Positions 43,045-54,545 of a stretch of DNA of 64,000 nucleotides are shown one piece after another. A model generated the notes under the pieces. That model was given only the letters and a program-made list of their open reading frames with translations. It was not told the DNA's origin and did not search any database. The translations under genes were made by a program, and so were the position numbers. The DNA lies in NCBI GenBank assembly GCA_963780895.1, contig CAWAEG010000003.1, positions 248,001 to 312,000 of the forward strand, read 5' to 3'. The stretch is from DASQFI01 sp963780895. GTDB taxonomy: Bacteria; Acidobacteriota; Vicinamibacteria; Vicinamibacterales; SCN-69-37. Within the stretch, counting starts at the first letter, position 1. Each line of letters begins with the position of its first letter.

Positions 43045-45738
43045 ATGACAGTCACCATGGACACGGTGCGGTTACTTGTGTCCGCACAACTGCTCGTCAC
43101 CGTCTTTCTGGCTGTTCTGCTGTGGTCGCTCCACGCACGACTCCGCCGGCAGGAATTCAACCGGTGGTGGGTAGGCGCGTGGACGCTGTCCGCCCTGTTT
43201 CTGGGCCTCGGGCGGCTGGCACTGGCGTTTCCACCGGGATGGACCCTGACCAAGGGCATCGTGGTCCTTCTCACGACGCTTCTGGGATTCTCCGTCGCTC
43301 CCCTGTTGGTCTTCGGAGCCGTGAGCCTCCGGTCGCCGGGCACGATCACCCGACGGGTGGCGCTCGCGTGGCTCGGGGCCGCCATGGTGCTCGGGGCCCT
43401 CAGTTTTGCGGGGTCGCTTCTGTGGTCGGCTCAGCCATTCACGAGCTTCGCGGTCCGGCACGGATTTCGTACGCTCACGCTCGCGGCTGCGCTGTTCTTC
43501 TGTTCGTGGGTGTTCTTCCAGCGCATGCGTGCGAACAGGTCGTGGGCAGCCCTGCTCACGGGCGTCTCGTGCTGTGGCTACGCCATCAGTCAGTTTCTGT
43601 ACACGGGCGCTCTGGTCCAGGTGTTCGCCGCGACGTCAGGCGCGCCGGAGATCTCAGGCCGCCTGGCGATGATGGCCGGGGCGAGATTGCTCCCGTTCGA
43701 TGTCGTGCTGACGTGCGGAATCTGCCTGGGGATGGTCTTGCTGCTCGTGGAGGAGTACCAACGATCGGCGCGCGCACTCCAGGAGAGCGTCAGCCACGAA
43801 CGCCTGGTGGCCGAAGAGAACACGGCCCTGCAATTGGAGATTCGCAGCCGGCAGGAGATCGAGCGGCAGCTCCGCGCAAGCGAGGACCGGTATCGAGATC
43901 TGGTCGAGCACAGCGAGGATCTGGTGTGCACCCACGATCTGGAAGGTCGGATCCTCTCGTGCAACCCGGCGCCTGCACGGATTCTCGACTACAGCGTCGA
44001 CGAACTTCTGGCGATGTCGATTCGCGATTTGCTGGCTCCGGATGTCCGGCACGAGTTCGACGAGTACATGAGGACCGTTCAACGGGACGGCGTCGCCAAC
44101 GGCATCATGAAGGTCGTGACCCGGCGGGGCGAACAGCGTCAGTGGGTGTTTCGCAACACGCTGCGCACCGACGGCGTGGCAGCTCCGATCGTTCGGGGCA
44201 TGGCTCGCGACGTGACCGAGCAGCAGAAGGCCGAGCAAGCCCTGCGCCTCTCCGAGCAGAAACTCGCCGTCGCCTTTCATTCGAGTCCGTGCGCGATGGC
44301 GATCATGTCGGTCACCGACGGCCGCTTCCTCGACGTGAACGAGACGTTCGAGTCGCAGAGCGGGTACACGCGTGCAGAGCTTCTGAATCACACGTCACTC
44401 GAGATGGGCATGTGGTTGGATCCCGCCGATCGGGCCACGCTGCGCGACGCGCTGGCGAAACACGGCCGGCTGCCGGCCTGCGAAATGCGCCTACGCCGCA
44501 AGAACGGGAGTGCCGCGACGGTCGTGTTTTCGGCTGAGGTCGTCCAGGTCGGAGACGAGCGCTGCGTGTTGTTGGCCGGCCTGGATGTCACGGCACGCCA
44601 AGACGCCGAAGCCAGGCATCAGGCCATCCTCAAGGCCCTCCCCGACTGGGTGTTCCTGACGACCAACGACGGCGTCTTCCTGGAGTGCCACGCCAAAGAC
44701 CCGCGCTATTTGCTGATGCCTCCTGCCGAGTTCATCGGCCGGAACGTCGTGGACGTGCTGCCTGCCGACCTCGCGGGACGGCTCGTCAACTGCTTCGAGG
44801 AGGCGCGCCGATCGGAACAGCCTGCGACACTGGAGTACTCGCTGAGGCTAGGCGACGAGGAACGGTTCTACGAGGTCCGGTCTGTCGCCGTGGACAAGAG
44901 TCACGTGCTCAGCCTCGTGCGCGATGTCACCGATCAAAAGCGCGCCGAACATCGTGCCCGCGAGCTGCAGAATGAATTGGCGCACGCCAGCCGCGTGATG
45001 GCGCTCGGCGCGTTGACCGGCTCCCTCGCGCACGAGATCAATCAGCCGCTGACGGCCATCTCCATCAACGCGTATGTCGCGTTGAACCTGCTCGAGGCCG
45101 AGACCCCTGATGTCGTTGGCATCGGCAGCGCGCTTCGCGACATCGTGAGCGGGAATCAGCGCATTGACGACGTGCTTCGCCGGTTGCGCGGGTTGCTCAG
45201 CAAGGAGCGGCGCGAATACGCACCCGTCGACATCAACGCCATCGTCACTGATGTCCTGAAGCTCCTGCACAGCAATCTCATCGAGCGGCGGATCGCGACC
45301 GAGGTCGTGCTCGGATCGAGCCTGCCCGGCGTCTTCGGAGACCGAATTCAGCTCCAACAGGTCGTGCTCAATATCCTGATGAACGCAGCCGAAGCCGTCA
45401 GTGCGACCCAGAACGCCGACGACCGGTACATCGCCGTAACGACGGCCGAGACCGGCGGACAGGTCAGCGTGTCGGTTGCCGACCGCGGCGTCAGCGTTTC
45501 CGACGCCGAGTTCGATCAGATGTTCGATCCGTTCTTCACGACCAAGCGCGACGGCATGGGACTCGGGCTGTCGATTAGCCGAACGATCATTGACGCTCAC
45601 GGCGGCCAGATATCGGCCCGGCGCAACGGGGATCGCGGTCTGACCTGCTCGTTCGTCCTGAACGCGGCCGTCTCATCCACGAGCCCTGTCCCGACGCACG
45701 TCAGCGGCCCGGTGGCGCTGGAGAGGCTGACAGGATGA
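43045..45738 (+). CDS. Membrane PAS sensor histidine kinase
   Basis: An 897-residue protein. Residues 1-245 form seven or so hydrophobic helices (MASE/7TM-like sensor), then a coil, three PAS domains (about 280-400, 410-520 and 530-640), HisKA with H-box 'GSLAHEINQPLTAI' (phospho-acceptor His about 663) and HATPase ending in 'GMGLGLSISRTIIDAHGG'. This H-box type belongs to the FixL/DctB-like group, which often pairs with FixJ-type receivers, as here: its stop overlaps the receiver gene start by 4 bases. The gene shares a 69-base divergent region with the transporter-binding protein fusion; it may control that transporter. Confidence 0.92.
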   Translation: MTVTMDTVRLLVSAQLLVTVFLAVLLWSLHARLRRQEFNRWWVGAWTLSALFLGLGRLALAFPPGWTLTKGIVVLLTTLLGFSVAPLLVFGAVSLRSPGTITRRVALAWLGAAMVLGALSFAGSLLWSAQPFTSFAVRHGFRTLTLAAALFFCSWVFFQRMRANRSWAALLTGVSCCGYAISQFLYTGALVQVFAATSGAPEISGRLAMMAGARLLPFDVVLTCGICLGMVLLLVEEYQRSARALQESVSHERLVAEENTALQLEIRSRQEIERQLRASEDRYRDLVEHSEDLVCTHDLEGRILSCNPAPARILDYSVDELLAMSIRDLLAPDVRHEFDEYMRTVQRDGVANGIMKVVTRRGEQRQWVFRNTLRTDGVAAPIVRGMARDVTEQQKAEQALRLSEQKLAVAFHSSPCAMAIMSVTDGRFLDVNETFESQSGYTRAELLNHTSLEMGMWLDPADRATLRDALAKHGRLPACEMRLRRKNGSAATVVFSAEVVQVGDERCVLLAGLDVTARQDAEARHQAILKALPDWVFLTTNDGVFLECHAKDPRYLLMPPAEFIGRNVVDVLPADLAGRLVNCFEEARRSEQPATLEYSLRLGDEERFYEVRSVAVDKSHVLSLVRDVTDQKRAEHRARELQNELAHASRVMALGALTGSLAHEINQPLTAISINAYVALNLLEAETPDVVGIGSALRDIVSGNQRIDDVLRRLRGLLSKERREYAPVDINAIVTDVLKLLHSNLIERRIATEVVLGSSLPGVFGDRIQLQQVVLNILMNAAEAVSATQNADDRYIAVTTAETGGQVSVSVADRGVSVSDAEFDQMFDPFFTTKRDGMGLGLSISRTIIDAHGGQISARRNGDRGLTCSFVLNAAVSSTSPVPTHVSGPVALERLTG

Positions 45739-46133
45739 CCGATCGATCCGGCACCACCGCCCCAACGGTCTTCGTCGTCGACGACGATTCCTCCATTCGA
45801 ACCGCGCTGTCACGGCTGTTGCGAATCGCGGGATGGACCGTACGGACCTTCGCGTCTGCGGAGGAGTTCCTTCAGGAGGACCTCCCGCGCGAGGGCGGCT
45901 GTCTGATCGCCGACGTGCATCTGGGCAGGATGAGCGGACTCGAACTGCAGGGCACGCTCGCCAATCGCGCCCATCCGATGCCCGTCATCATCACGAGCGG
46001 CGTCAACGATCTCGACATGGAGCGCGAAGCGTGCAGGCTGGGGGCGATCGCGTTCTTCCGGAAACCATTCGACGTGAACGCTCTGCTGGACTCGGTCAAA
46101 CAGGGCTTGACGCACCGGCCACTGACGTCCTGA
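45735..46133 (+). CDS. Single-domain response regulator (FixJ-type receiver)
   Basis: A 132-residue receiver: acidic pair 'VVDDDSSI', phospho-acceptor Asp 60 in 'LIADVHLG', Thr/Ser in 'IITSGV' and Lys in 'FFRKPFD'. There is no DNA-binding domain; the gene stops at 46133 in a normal C-terminus. It must act by protein contact, phosphorelay or as a phosphate sink, or the DNA-binding output is elsewhere. ATGA overlap with the kinase gene shows that the two are a pair. Confidence 0.93.
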   Translation: MTDRSGTTAPTVFVVDDDSSIRTALSRLLRIAGWTVRTFASAEEFLQEDLPREGGCLIADVHLGRMSGLELQGTLANRAHPMPVIITSGVNDLDMEREACRLGAIAFFRKPFDVNALLDSVKQGLTHRPLTS

Positions 46134-46161
46134 AGGCCAGGTCTCCGCTTCCAGGTTGTGC

Positions 46162-46722
46162 TTACCCCGCCGCCCGGACTGCCGCCAGCATGTCGTCGAT
46201 GTCGGCGCGATCGTAGACGCTTTGCATGCGGTTCACGAAGACGAGCTTGCCGGCGCGGTCGACGACGAAGTCGCCACCCAGTTGCCTGTGGTGCGGGGGC
46301 GCGCTGCCCAACGATTCCGGCCGTTTGAGCATCAGCTTGAGTATCGCCCAGGCGAGCCCAGGTCTCAGCAGGGCTTTCAGGGTGCCGGTCTGAAGACCCC
46401 ATCGCGCGTACGCTTCCCGCGCGCGGTCCAGGAGCAGCACGAACGACAGGTCGAGGTCGCGCAGCATCTTGGACATCATCAGTTCAGGATCGTGAAACGC
46501 GACGAAGATGACCTCGGCGCCAGACGTCTGGATGCGGTCCTTGGCCGAGACCATCTTGAGGATATGGCCGCGGCAGAAATTGCAATTGGCCGGGCCAAGG
46601 AAGGAAATGATGACCGGACGGCCGCGGAATTCCTCGAGCGACCGCCGTTCACCCCCCGCGGCCGGCAGTTCGAGCGGCGGCGCGGGCACACCAAGATTGC
46701 CTGGCGTCAATCGTGAGCTCAT
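46162..46722 (-). CDS. Thioredoxin-fold peroxiredoxin-like protein 1 (AhpC/TSA type)
   Basis: A 186-residue protein with an AhpC/TSA-like core: 'GRPVIISFLGPANCNFCRGH' with the CNFC redox pair, 'FVAFHDPELMMSKML', and 'GGDFVVDRAGKLVFVNRM' near the C-terminus. CxxC makes it closer to thioredoxin-like or AhpC-TSA resolving proteins than to a classical single-Cys Prx. It is a paralogue of the next gene and starts where that gene ends (4-base overlap). Confidence 0.85.
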   Translation of the reverse strand: MSSRLTPGNLGVPAPPLELPAAGGERRSLEEFRGRPVIISFLGPANCNFCRGHILKMVSAKDRIQTSGAEVIFVAFHDPELMMSKMLRDLDLSFVLLLDRAREAYARWGLQTGTLKALLRPGLAWAILKLMLKRPESLGSAPPHHRQLGGDFVVDRAGKLVFVNRMQSVYDRADIDDMLAAVRAAG

Positions 46723-47267
46723 GTTGACACCGTGGCCACGGCCGCGAGCATGTCCTGGACGTGCGCACGGTCGTGCAAGCTCCGCATCCGGTTGACGAAG
46801 GCGAGCTTGCCCGCGCGATCGACGACGAAGTCGCCACCCATCTGAATGGGCTCCAGTGTGGGTGCCATCAGGGCATGCCGCTTGAATATCACTTTGAACA
46901 ACCCCGAATAGAGTCCCGGCGCGAGCAGCGCCTTCAAGTGGAAGGGGCCCAAACCCCAGCGCACATAGGACTCACGACTGCGATCCAGCAGCAGCAGGAA
47001 CGGCACATTCACGTCGCGCATCATCTTCGACATCAGCAGCTCAGGATCGCTGAACGCGACGAGAATGACGCCGACGTCCGCTTTGGCGATGTCGTCTTGG
47101 GCCTGGATCATCTTGATCACGTGCGCCCGGCAGATGGGGCAGTACGCCGGGCCGAGAAACGAGACGATGACCGGGCGGCCGTGGAATTCGGCGAGCGAGC
47201 GGCGCTCGCCGCCCGCAGCCGGGAGCTCCAGGGAGGGGGCCGGTGTGCCAATGGTACCAGCACTCAT
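46719..47267 (-). CDS. Thioredoxin-fold peroxiredoxin-like protein 2 (AhpC/TSA type)
   Basis: A 182-residue paralogue of protein 1 (residues identical over long stretches such as 'PAAGGERRSL' and 'GGDFVVDRAGKL'). The redox pair is CPIC. The Met at 47267 gives the same length as the neighbour; a Met 30 bases upstream is possible. The order on the minus strand is protein 2 then protein 1, coupled by an ATGA overlap. It probably arose by tandem duplication; a tail of a third copy is at 40740-40811. Confidence 0.85.
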   Translation of the reverse strand: MSAGTIGTPAPSLELPAAGGERRSLAEFHGRPVIVSFLGPAYCPICRAHVIKMIQAQDDIAKADVGVILVAFSDPELLMSKMMRDVNVPFLLLLDRSRESYVRWGLGPFHLKALLAPGLYSGLFKVIFKRHALMAPTLEPIQMGGDFVVDRAGKLAFVNRMRSLHDRAHVQDMLAAVATVST

Positions 47268-47355
47268 GGCTGCGTCATCACATCGTCCTACGTACATTCT
47301 ACGAAAGAGGCGGGCCGGGCGGTTTCATGTGGCGCGCGCCGCCGGAATCGCATTC

Positions 47356-47361
47356 TATAAT
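47356..47361 (+). promoter_or_regulatory. -10 box (TATAAT) for clpA
   Basis: TATAAT within GCATTCTATAATCGG, identical to the 15-mer in front of the PPK2 gene at 25366-25380. The GTG start follows 17 bases after the box, so the leader is very short. Confidence 0.6.
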
Positions 47362-47378
47362 CGGAACAGGAACCTGAG

Positions 47379-49940
<2,562 letters not shown>

Positions 49941-49968
49941 AGGAAGGCCAAAAGCCTACCTTCTTCCC

Positions 49969-50530
49969 ATGCCCGAAGAACTCAAAGTCACCGATCGACG
50001 CTGGTGGGCGCGTGGCGACGACCAGGTGTCTGCCGCCGAAGAGCCGAAGCTCAAGCCAACGTACGTCGAAGAGCTCGAGGCGCGGCTGGCCGCGAAGGAC
50101 GCCGAGCTTCAGCAGATCATCTCGAAGTATCGCGGCGCCTCGGACGAGTTCGATCAGGCGCGCGCCCGGATCCGAAAAGAAGTGTCCAAGGACGTCGAGC
50201 GCGGTCGCCGCTCGCTCATCGTCTCGTTTCTGGATGTGCTCGACAATCTCGACCGCGCCCTCGAGGCGGCCGCGGGCCGTCAGGATGACTCGGTGGTGCA
50301 GGGCGTGTCCCTCGTGCGTCAGCAGTTTCTGAACACGCTCGAAGGCCTGGGCGTGAAACGGATCGACCCCACGGGACAGCCGTTCGATCCCTCTCTCCAC
50401 GAGGCCGTGGCGACCGTCCCGCCGACGAACGGCGCCGAAAGCGGCCAGCGTGGTGGGCATCGTCCGGCCGGGGTATCTGATCGGCGATGACGTGCTTCGC
50501 CCCGCGCAGGTGGCGGTAGCGGACGGGTAA
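49969..50530 (+). CDS. grpE: GrpE-like nucleotide exchange factor (frame break near C-terminus)
   Basis: About 186 residues if repaired. The coiled-coil region 'YVEELEARLAAKDAELQQII' and the GrpE core 'SFLDVLDNLDRALEAA' and 'VRQQFLNTLEGLGVKRIDP' with 'FDPSLHEAVATVP' are diagnostic. At about 50445 the frame changes by +1; the next frame continues the expected end 'VVGIVRPGYLIGDDVLRPAQ' to the TAA at 50528. GrpE exchanges nucleotide on DnaK; no dnaK, dnaJ or hrcA is nearby, so this could be a second GrpE. It lies 28 bases after clpA, an uncommon pairing that suggests a stress-linked unit. Confidence 0.85.
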
Positions 50531-50591
50531 GACCTCCGCCTTGCGCAGCGGGTCGCTCGCCGCGTAGGCTGTAGCGACCCCAGAGCCAGGA

Positions 50592-53500
50592 ATGAGCCGC
50601 CGTCTCCCCAGACTGCTCATCGCGCTCGTGTCGCTGGCCCTGACTCACGGGGTCGCCGCGGCGCAGACCGGCGGAGCCACCGCGCCGCTCTCAGGCGTGG
50701 TCATCGATCAGAACGACGCCGTCGTTCCCGGCGTCACCGTGGTCGTCAGGAACAACGCCACCGGCGTCAGCCTCGCCCCGGTGGCGACCAATCGGGCCGG
50801 CCTCTTCTCGGTCGCCGCGCTCGATCCGGGAACGTACACCGTCACCTTCTCGCTCGCGGGATTCAAGACGGCCGTGGTGAACGACGTGCGGATCGTCACG
50901 GCGACGCCGGCGGATCTGAAAGTCACGCTCGAGGCCGGACCGGTCACCGAAACGATCACCGTCCAGGCACGATCGGGCGTCATCCAGCCGCAGTCGACGA
51001 CCATCTCGTCGACGCTGTTTTCAGATCAGATCCGGAACCTGCCGCTCAACACCAAGGACGCGCTGAACTTCGTCACGCTGCTGCCGGGCGTGGACACGGG
51101 TCTGAACCATGTGCAGCGGAACGCGACCCAGATTACCGGGCTGCCGCTCTCGGCGATCCTCATCAGCATCGACGGCATTCAGACGCAGAGTCCGCTCGGC
51201 CAAGTCGGGGGATGGGTTCTGGTCGTACATCTCGCCGAACGTCGACGCGGTCGAGGAGGTGACGGTCTCGACCGGGACGCCGGGCGCGGACGCGTCCGGG
51301 CAGGGCGCCATCCAGATCAAGTTCACGACCAGGTCAGGGACGGAGAAGTACGCCGGCAGCTTCTTCGAGACGTGGCGGCATCCCGTCCTGTATGCGAACA
51401 CGTTTTTCAACAAGGTCAACCGATTGCCGGTGAACCACATCATCCTCAACGACTACGGCGGCAACGTCGGGGGGCCGTTGCCGGGGTTCGGTGGCGGCAG
51501 GAAGGCGTTCTTCTTCACCAACTTTGACGAGCTCCGCCAGGCGTCCGAGATCACGCGGCGCCGGACACTCCTCAGTCCATCGGCACGGACGGGCATGTTC
51601 AGCTACACGAGCGGCGACGTTATGCGGCAGACCAACGTCCTGACGCTGGCCGCGACCAACGGGGAGTTGGCCGCCATCGATCCGACGATCGGCAGACTCC
51701 TCGCCGAGCTGGCGGCGGCCACCACCACGACAGGATCGACGACGCCGAATGCCGACGGCAACACGAGTGCGTATACCTGGAGCAGTCCCGATGACCTGTT
51801 GCGGCGGCATTGGACGAGCCGCGTCGACGTCGCGCTCGACCCGGCGCATCGGGTCAGCGCGATCTACAACTTCAACAAGTACGCGCGGGTTCCAGACACG
51901 CTGACGTCGCGCGATCCGAGGCTCCCGGGACTGCCGAACTTCGGCTCCAACACCGCGTATCGCAACTCGGCGACCAGCACGCTCCGATCGACACTTTCGG
52001 CGAGCCTGGTGAACGAGGCCACGTTCGGCGTCTTGTGGCTCACGAACGACGGTGCCCCGGAGAATACGCCGGCGCGGTTCGCCAACCAGGGGGGCTATAG
52101 TCTGACGCTCTTCGGGGGGAGCAGCGCGTTCGCGAGCCTCACGCCGGCAACCGCCGGTCCGACGCTCGACGCCAACGGGAACGGCAACCACTCCGCATCG
52201 CAGCCGAACCAGCTCTGGAGCCTGGCCGACAAGGTGAGCTGGCAGCGCGGGAGGCATGGGCTGCAGATCGGCGGAGAGCTGGCGGTCTTCAGGGGCCGGC
52301 GACATGACCAGCAGGCGGTGCCGGCCCTCAGCTTCGGCGTCGCGCCGAACGATCCGGCCGACGTGTTGTTCACGACAGCGAATTTCACCGGCGCCTCGAA
52401 CGCGGACCTGGCGGATGCGCGGTTTCTCTATGCCCTGCTGACGGGTCGTGTCGTCTCGGTGACCACAGAGCTGGGGCTCGACCCGGCGACGAACCAGTAC
52501 GTGATCAACGGCAGGACGGATCGGCGGCCGCAACAGCAGGAGATCGGGCTCTTCGTGCAGGACGCCTTTCGCGCCGCGGCGAATCTGACGCTCAACGTCG
52601 GACTGCGCTACGAGCTGCAATTGCCGCTCCAGGTGGGCAACAACGTGTGGTCGGCGAACACGATCGCGCATGCCTGCGGCCTCTCCGGCACCGGTTCCGG
52701 CCCTGGCGGCCGGCCGTGCAACTTCTTCATGCCGGGGACGCTGACCGGCGTCACGCCGGTCTACGAGCAATTCCAAGCCGGGACCACGCGCTACCAGACC
52801 GATCGGAACAACCTGGCGCCGAGCGTCGGCGTCGCCTGGCTTCCAGGTGTCAGGACCGGGCCGTTGCGCACCCTCCTCGGGGACCCCGATCAGGCGACGA
52901 TTCGCGCCGGCTACGCCCGCGCGTTCATTCGCGAGGGGTTGAACAGGTTCGGCGCGCCGCACGACGGCATTCCTGGCGCTCCTGGCAATCCTGGCCCGAG
53001 CTTCGATGCGGTGCGCAACGTGGCCAACGGCAATCTCGTGCTGCCCGGCGAAACGTGGCCGCTCCTGCTCAGAGAGACCAGTCGTCTCGGTCCCGGGCCG
53101 TTCCCGCCAACCCCGACCTATCCGTTACCGATCGACCGGGCAGCGGGCGTCAATCTGTTCGATCTCGACTGGGAAGTCGGCCTGGTGGATTCGTTCACCG
53201 CCGGAATCCAGCGGGCCATCGGTCGCGACATGGCCGTCGAAGTCCGGTACCTCGGTACGCGCGGCCGGAACCTCCTCGAGATCGAAAACTGGAACGAAGT
53301 CAATCTCGTCGAGAACGGCTTCCTCGACGAGTTCAAGCTCGCGCAGGCGAACCTGGCATCGCACATCGCCGCCGGCTGCGGCCAGGCCGGCAACCCGGCT
53401 TGCTCGTTCGCGTATCGCGGGCCGGAGACGGGGACGTCGCCGCTGCCGACGTATCTCGCGTATTTCACAGGATCCCAAGCCGCCAACAATTCGTCGGCCT

Positions 53501-54525
53501 ACACGGGTCCGCGGTGGAGCAACGCAACGATTGTCGGACGCTTCGCGCCGTTGAACCCGAATCCCGGCGGGTCTGCGGGCGACCTGCACAACGACGCCAC
53601 CCTGCGCGCCAACGCCCTCGCCGCCCGTGTCCCGGCGAACTTCTTCGTGTTGAATCCCGACGTCGGCGCCGTGAACGTCCACGTGAGCAAGGGCTCGACG
53701 CGGTACGACGCCGTGCAGGTGGAGCTGCGCCGGCGGCTGTCGCGCGGGCTCGCCATGACGACGAGCTACACGTATGCGAAAACCTGGACCTCCCGACTCG
53801 ATTCGCTCCGCGTCGATCGCGCGCTCGTGCCGGCGCTCGGTGCCGTGCCACACTCGTTGAAGCTGACCGCCAGCTACGACGTGCCCTTCGGCCGCGGCCG
53901 GCGGTTTGGCGAAAGCGCTAGCCCGTGGCTCGAAGGCCTCGCCGGAGGCTGGTCCGTGAACGTGACCGGCAAGGTCACGAGCGGCCGCATGCTCAGCTTC
54001 GGCAACGTGCGGCTCTACGGCATGACGCTCGACGAGCTGCACCGGTCGATCAAGTACCGGATCGTGCCGGCCAGCGTGAATGCCGACGGCACGACGACGC
54101 CGGTGCGCGTCTACAACCTGCCGCAGGACATCATCGACAACACGATCAAGGCGTTCAGCGTGAACGTGCTTGGCTACACCGCCGGCGTGCCCACGGGCCG
54201 CTACCTGGCGCCGGCCAACGGACCTGACTGCATTCAGGTGATCCCGGGCGACTGCGCGCCGAGGGACGTGCAGGTCGGGGCGCCACCCTTTTCGCGGTTC
54301 GATTTCGGCGCGCGGAAACGCATCGGGCTGGGCCGGAGGATGAACTTCATCCTGGAAGTGGACGTGCTGAACCTCTTCAACGCGATCAACTTCAACCCGG
54401 TGGCGCTCCCGGGGAACCCCGCCAATCGGGACGGGTACCAGGTAACCAGCTCTTATGAGGACGTCAACAACCTGGCCGATCCGGGCAGTCGCATGGGACA
54501 GCTCGTGCTTCGGTTCAACTGGTAA
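50592..54525 (+). CDS. TonB-dependent receptor with N-terminal carboxypeptidase-regulatory-like domain (frame break)
   Basis: About 1310 residues if repaired. Signal peptide (1-24), carboxypeptidase-regulatory-like/Cna-B domain (about 30-115, 'PLSGVVIDQNDAVVPGVTVV', 'GTYTVTFSLAGFK'), plug domain and a large beta-barrel ending 'GQLVLRFNW' with terminal aromatic. This plan is the expanded receptor class of Acidobacteriota, often called Oar-like or TonB-dependent. The frame changes by +1 at about 51200 ('QTQSPLGQ' | 'SGDGFWSYISPN'), best explained by one extra A in CCAAGTC. It is an outer-membrane protein; the ligand is unknown. The neighbouring kinase-propeller gene is convergent. Confidence 0.87.
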
Positions 54526-54545
54526 GCGGACCTGCCCGCGCCGGA

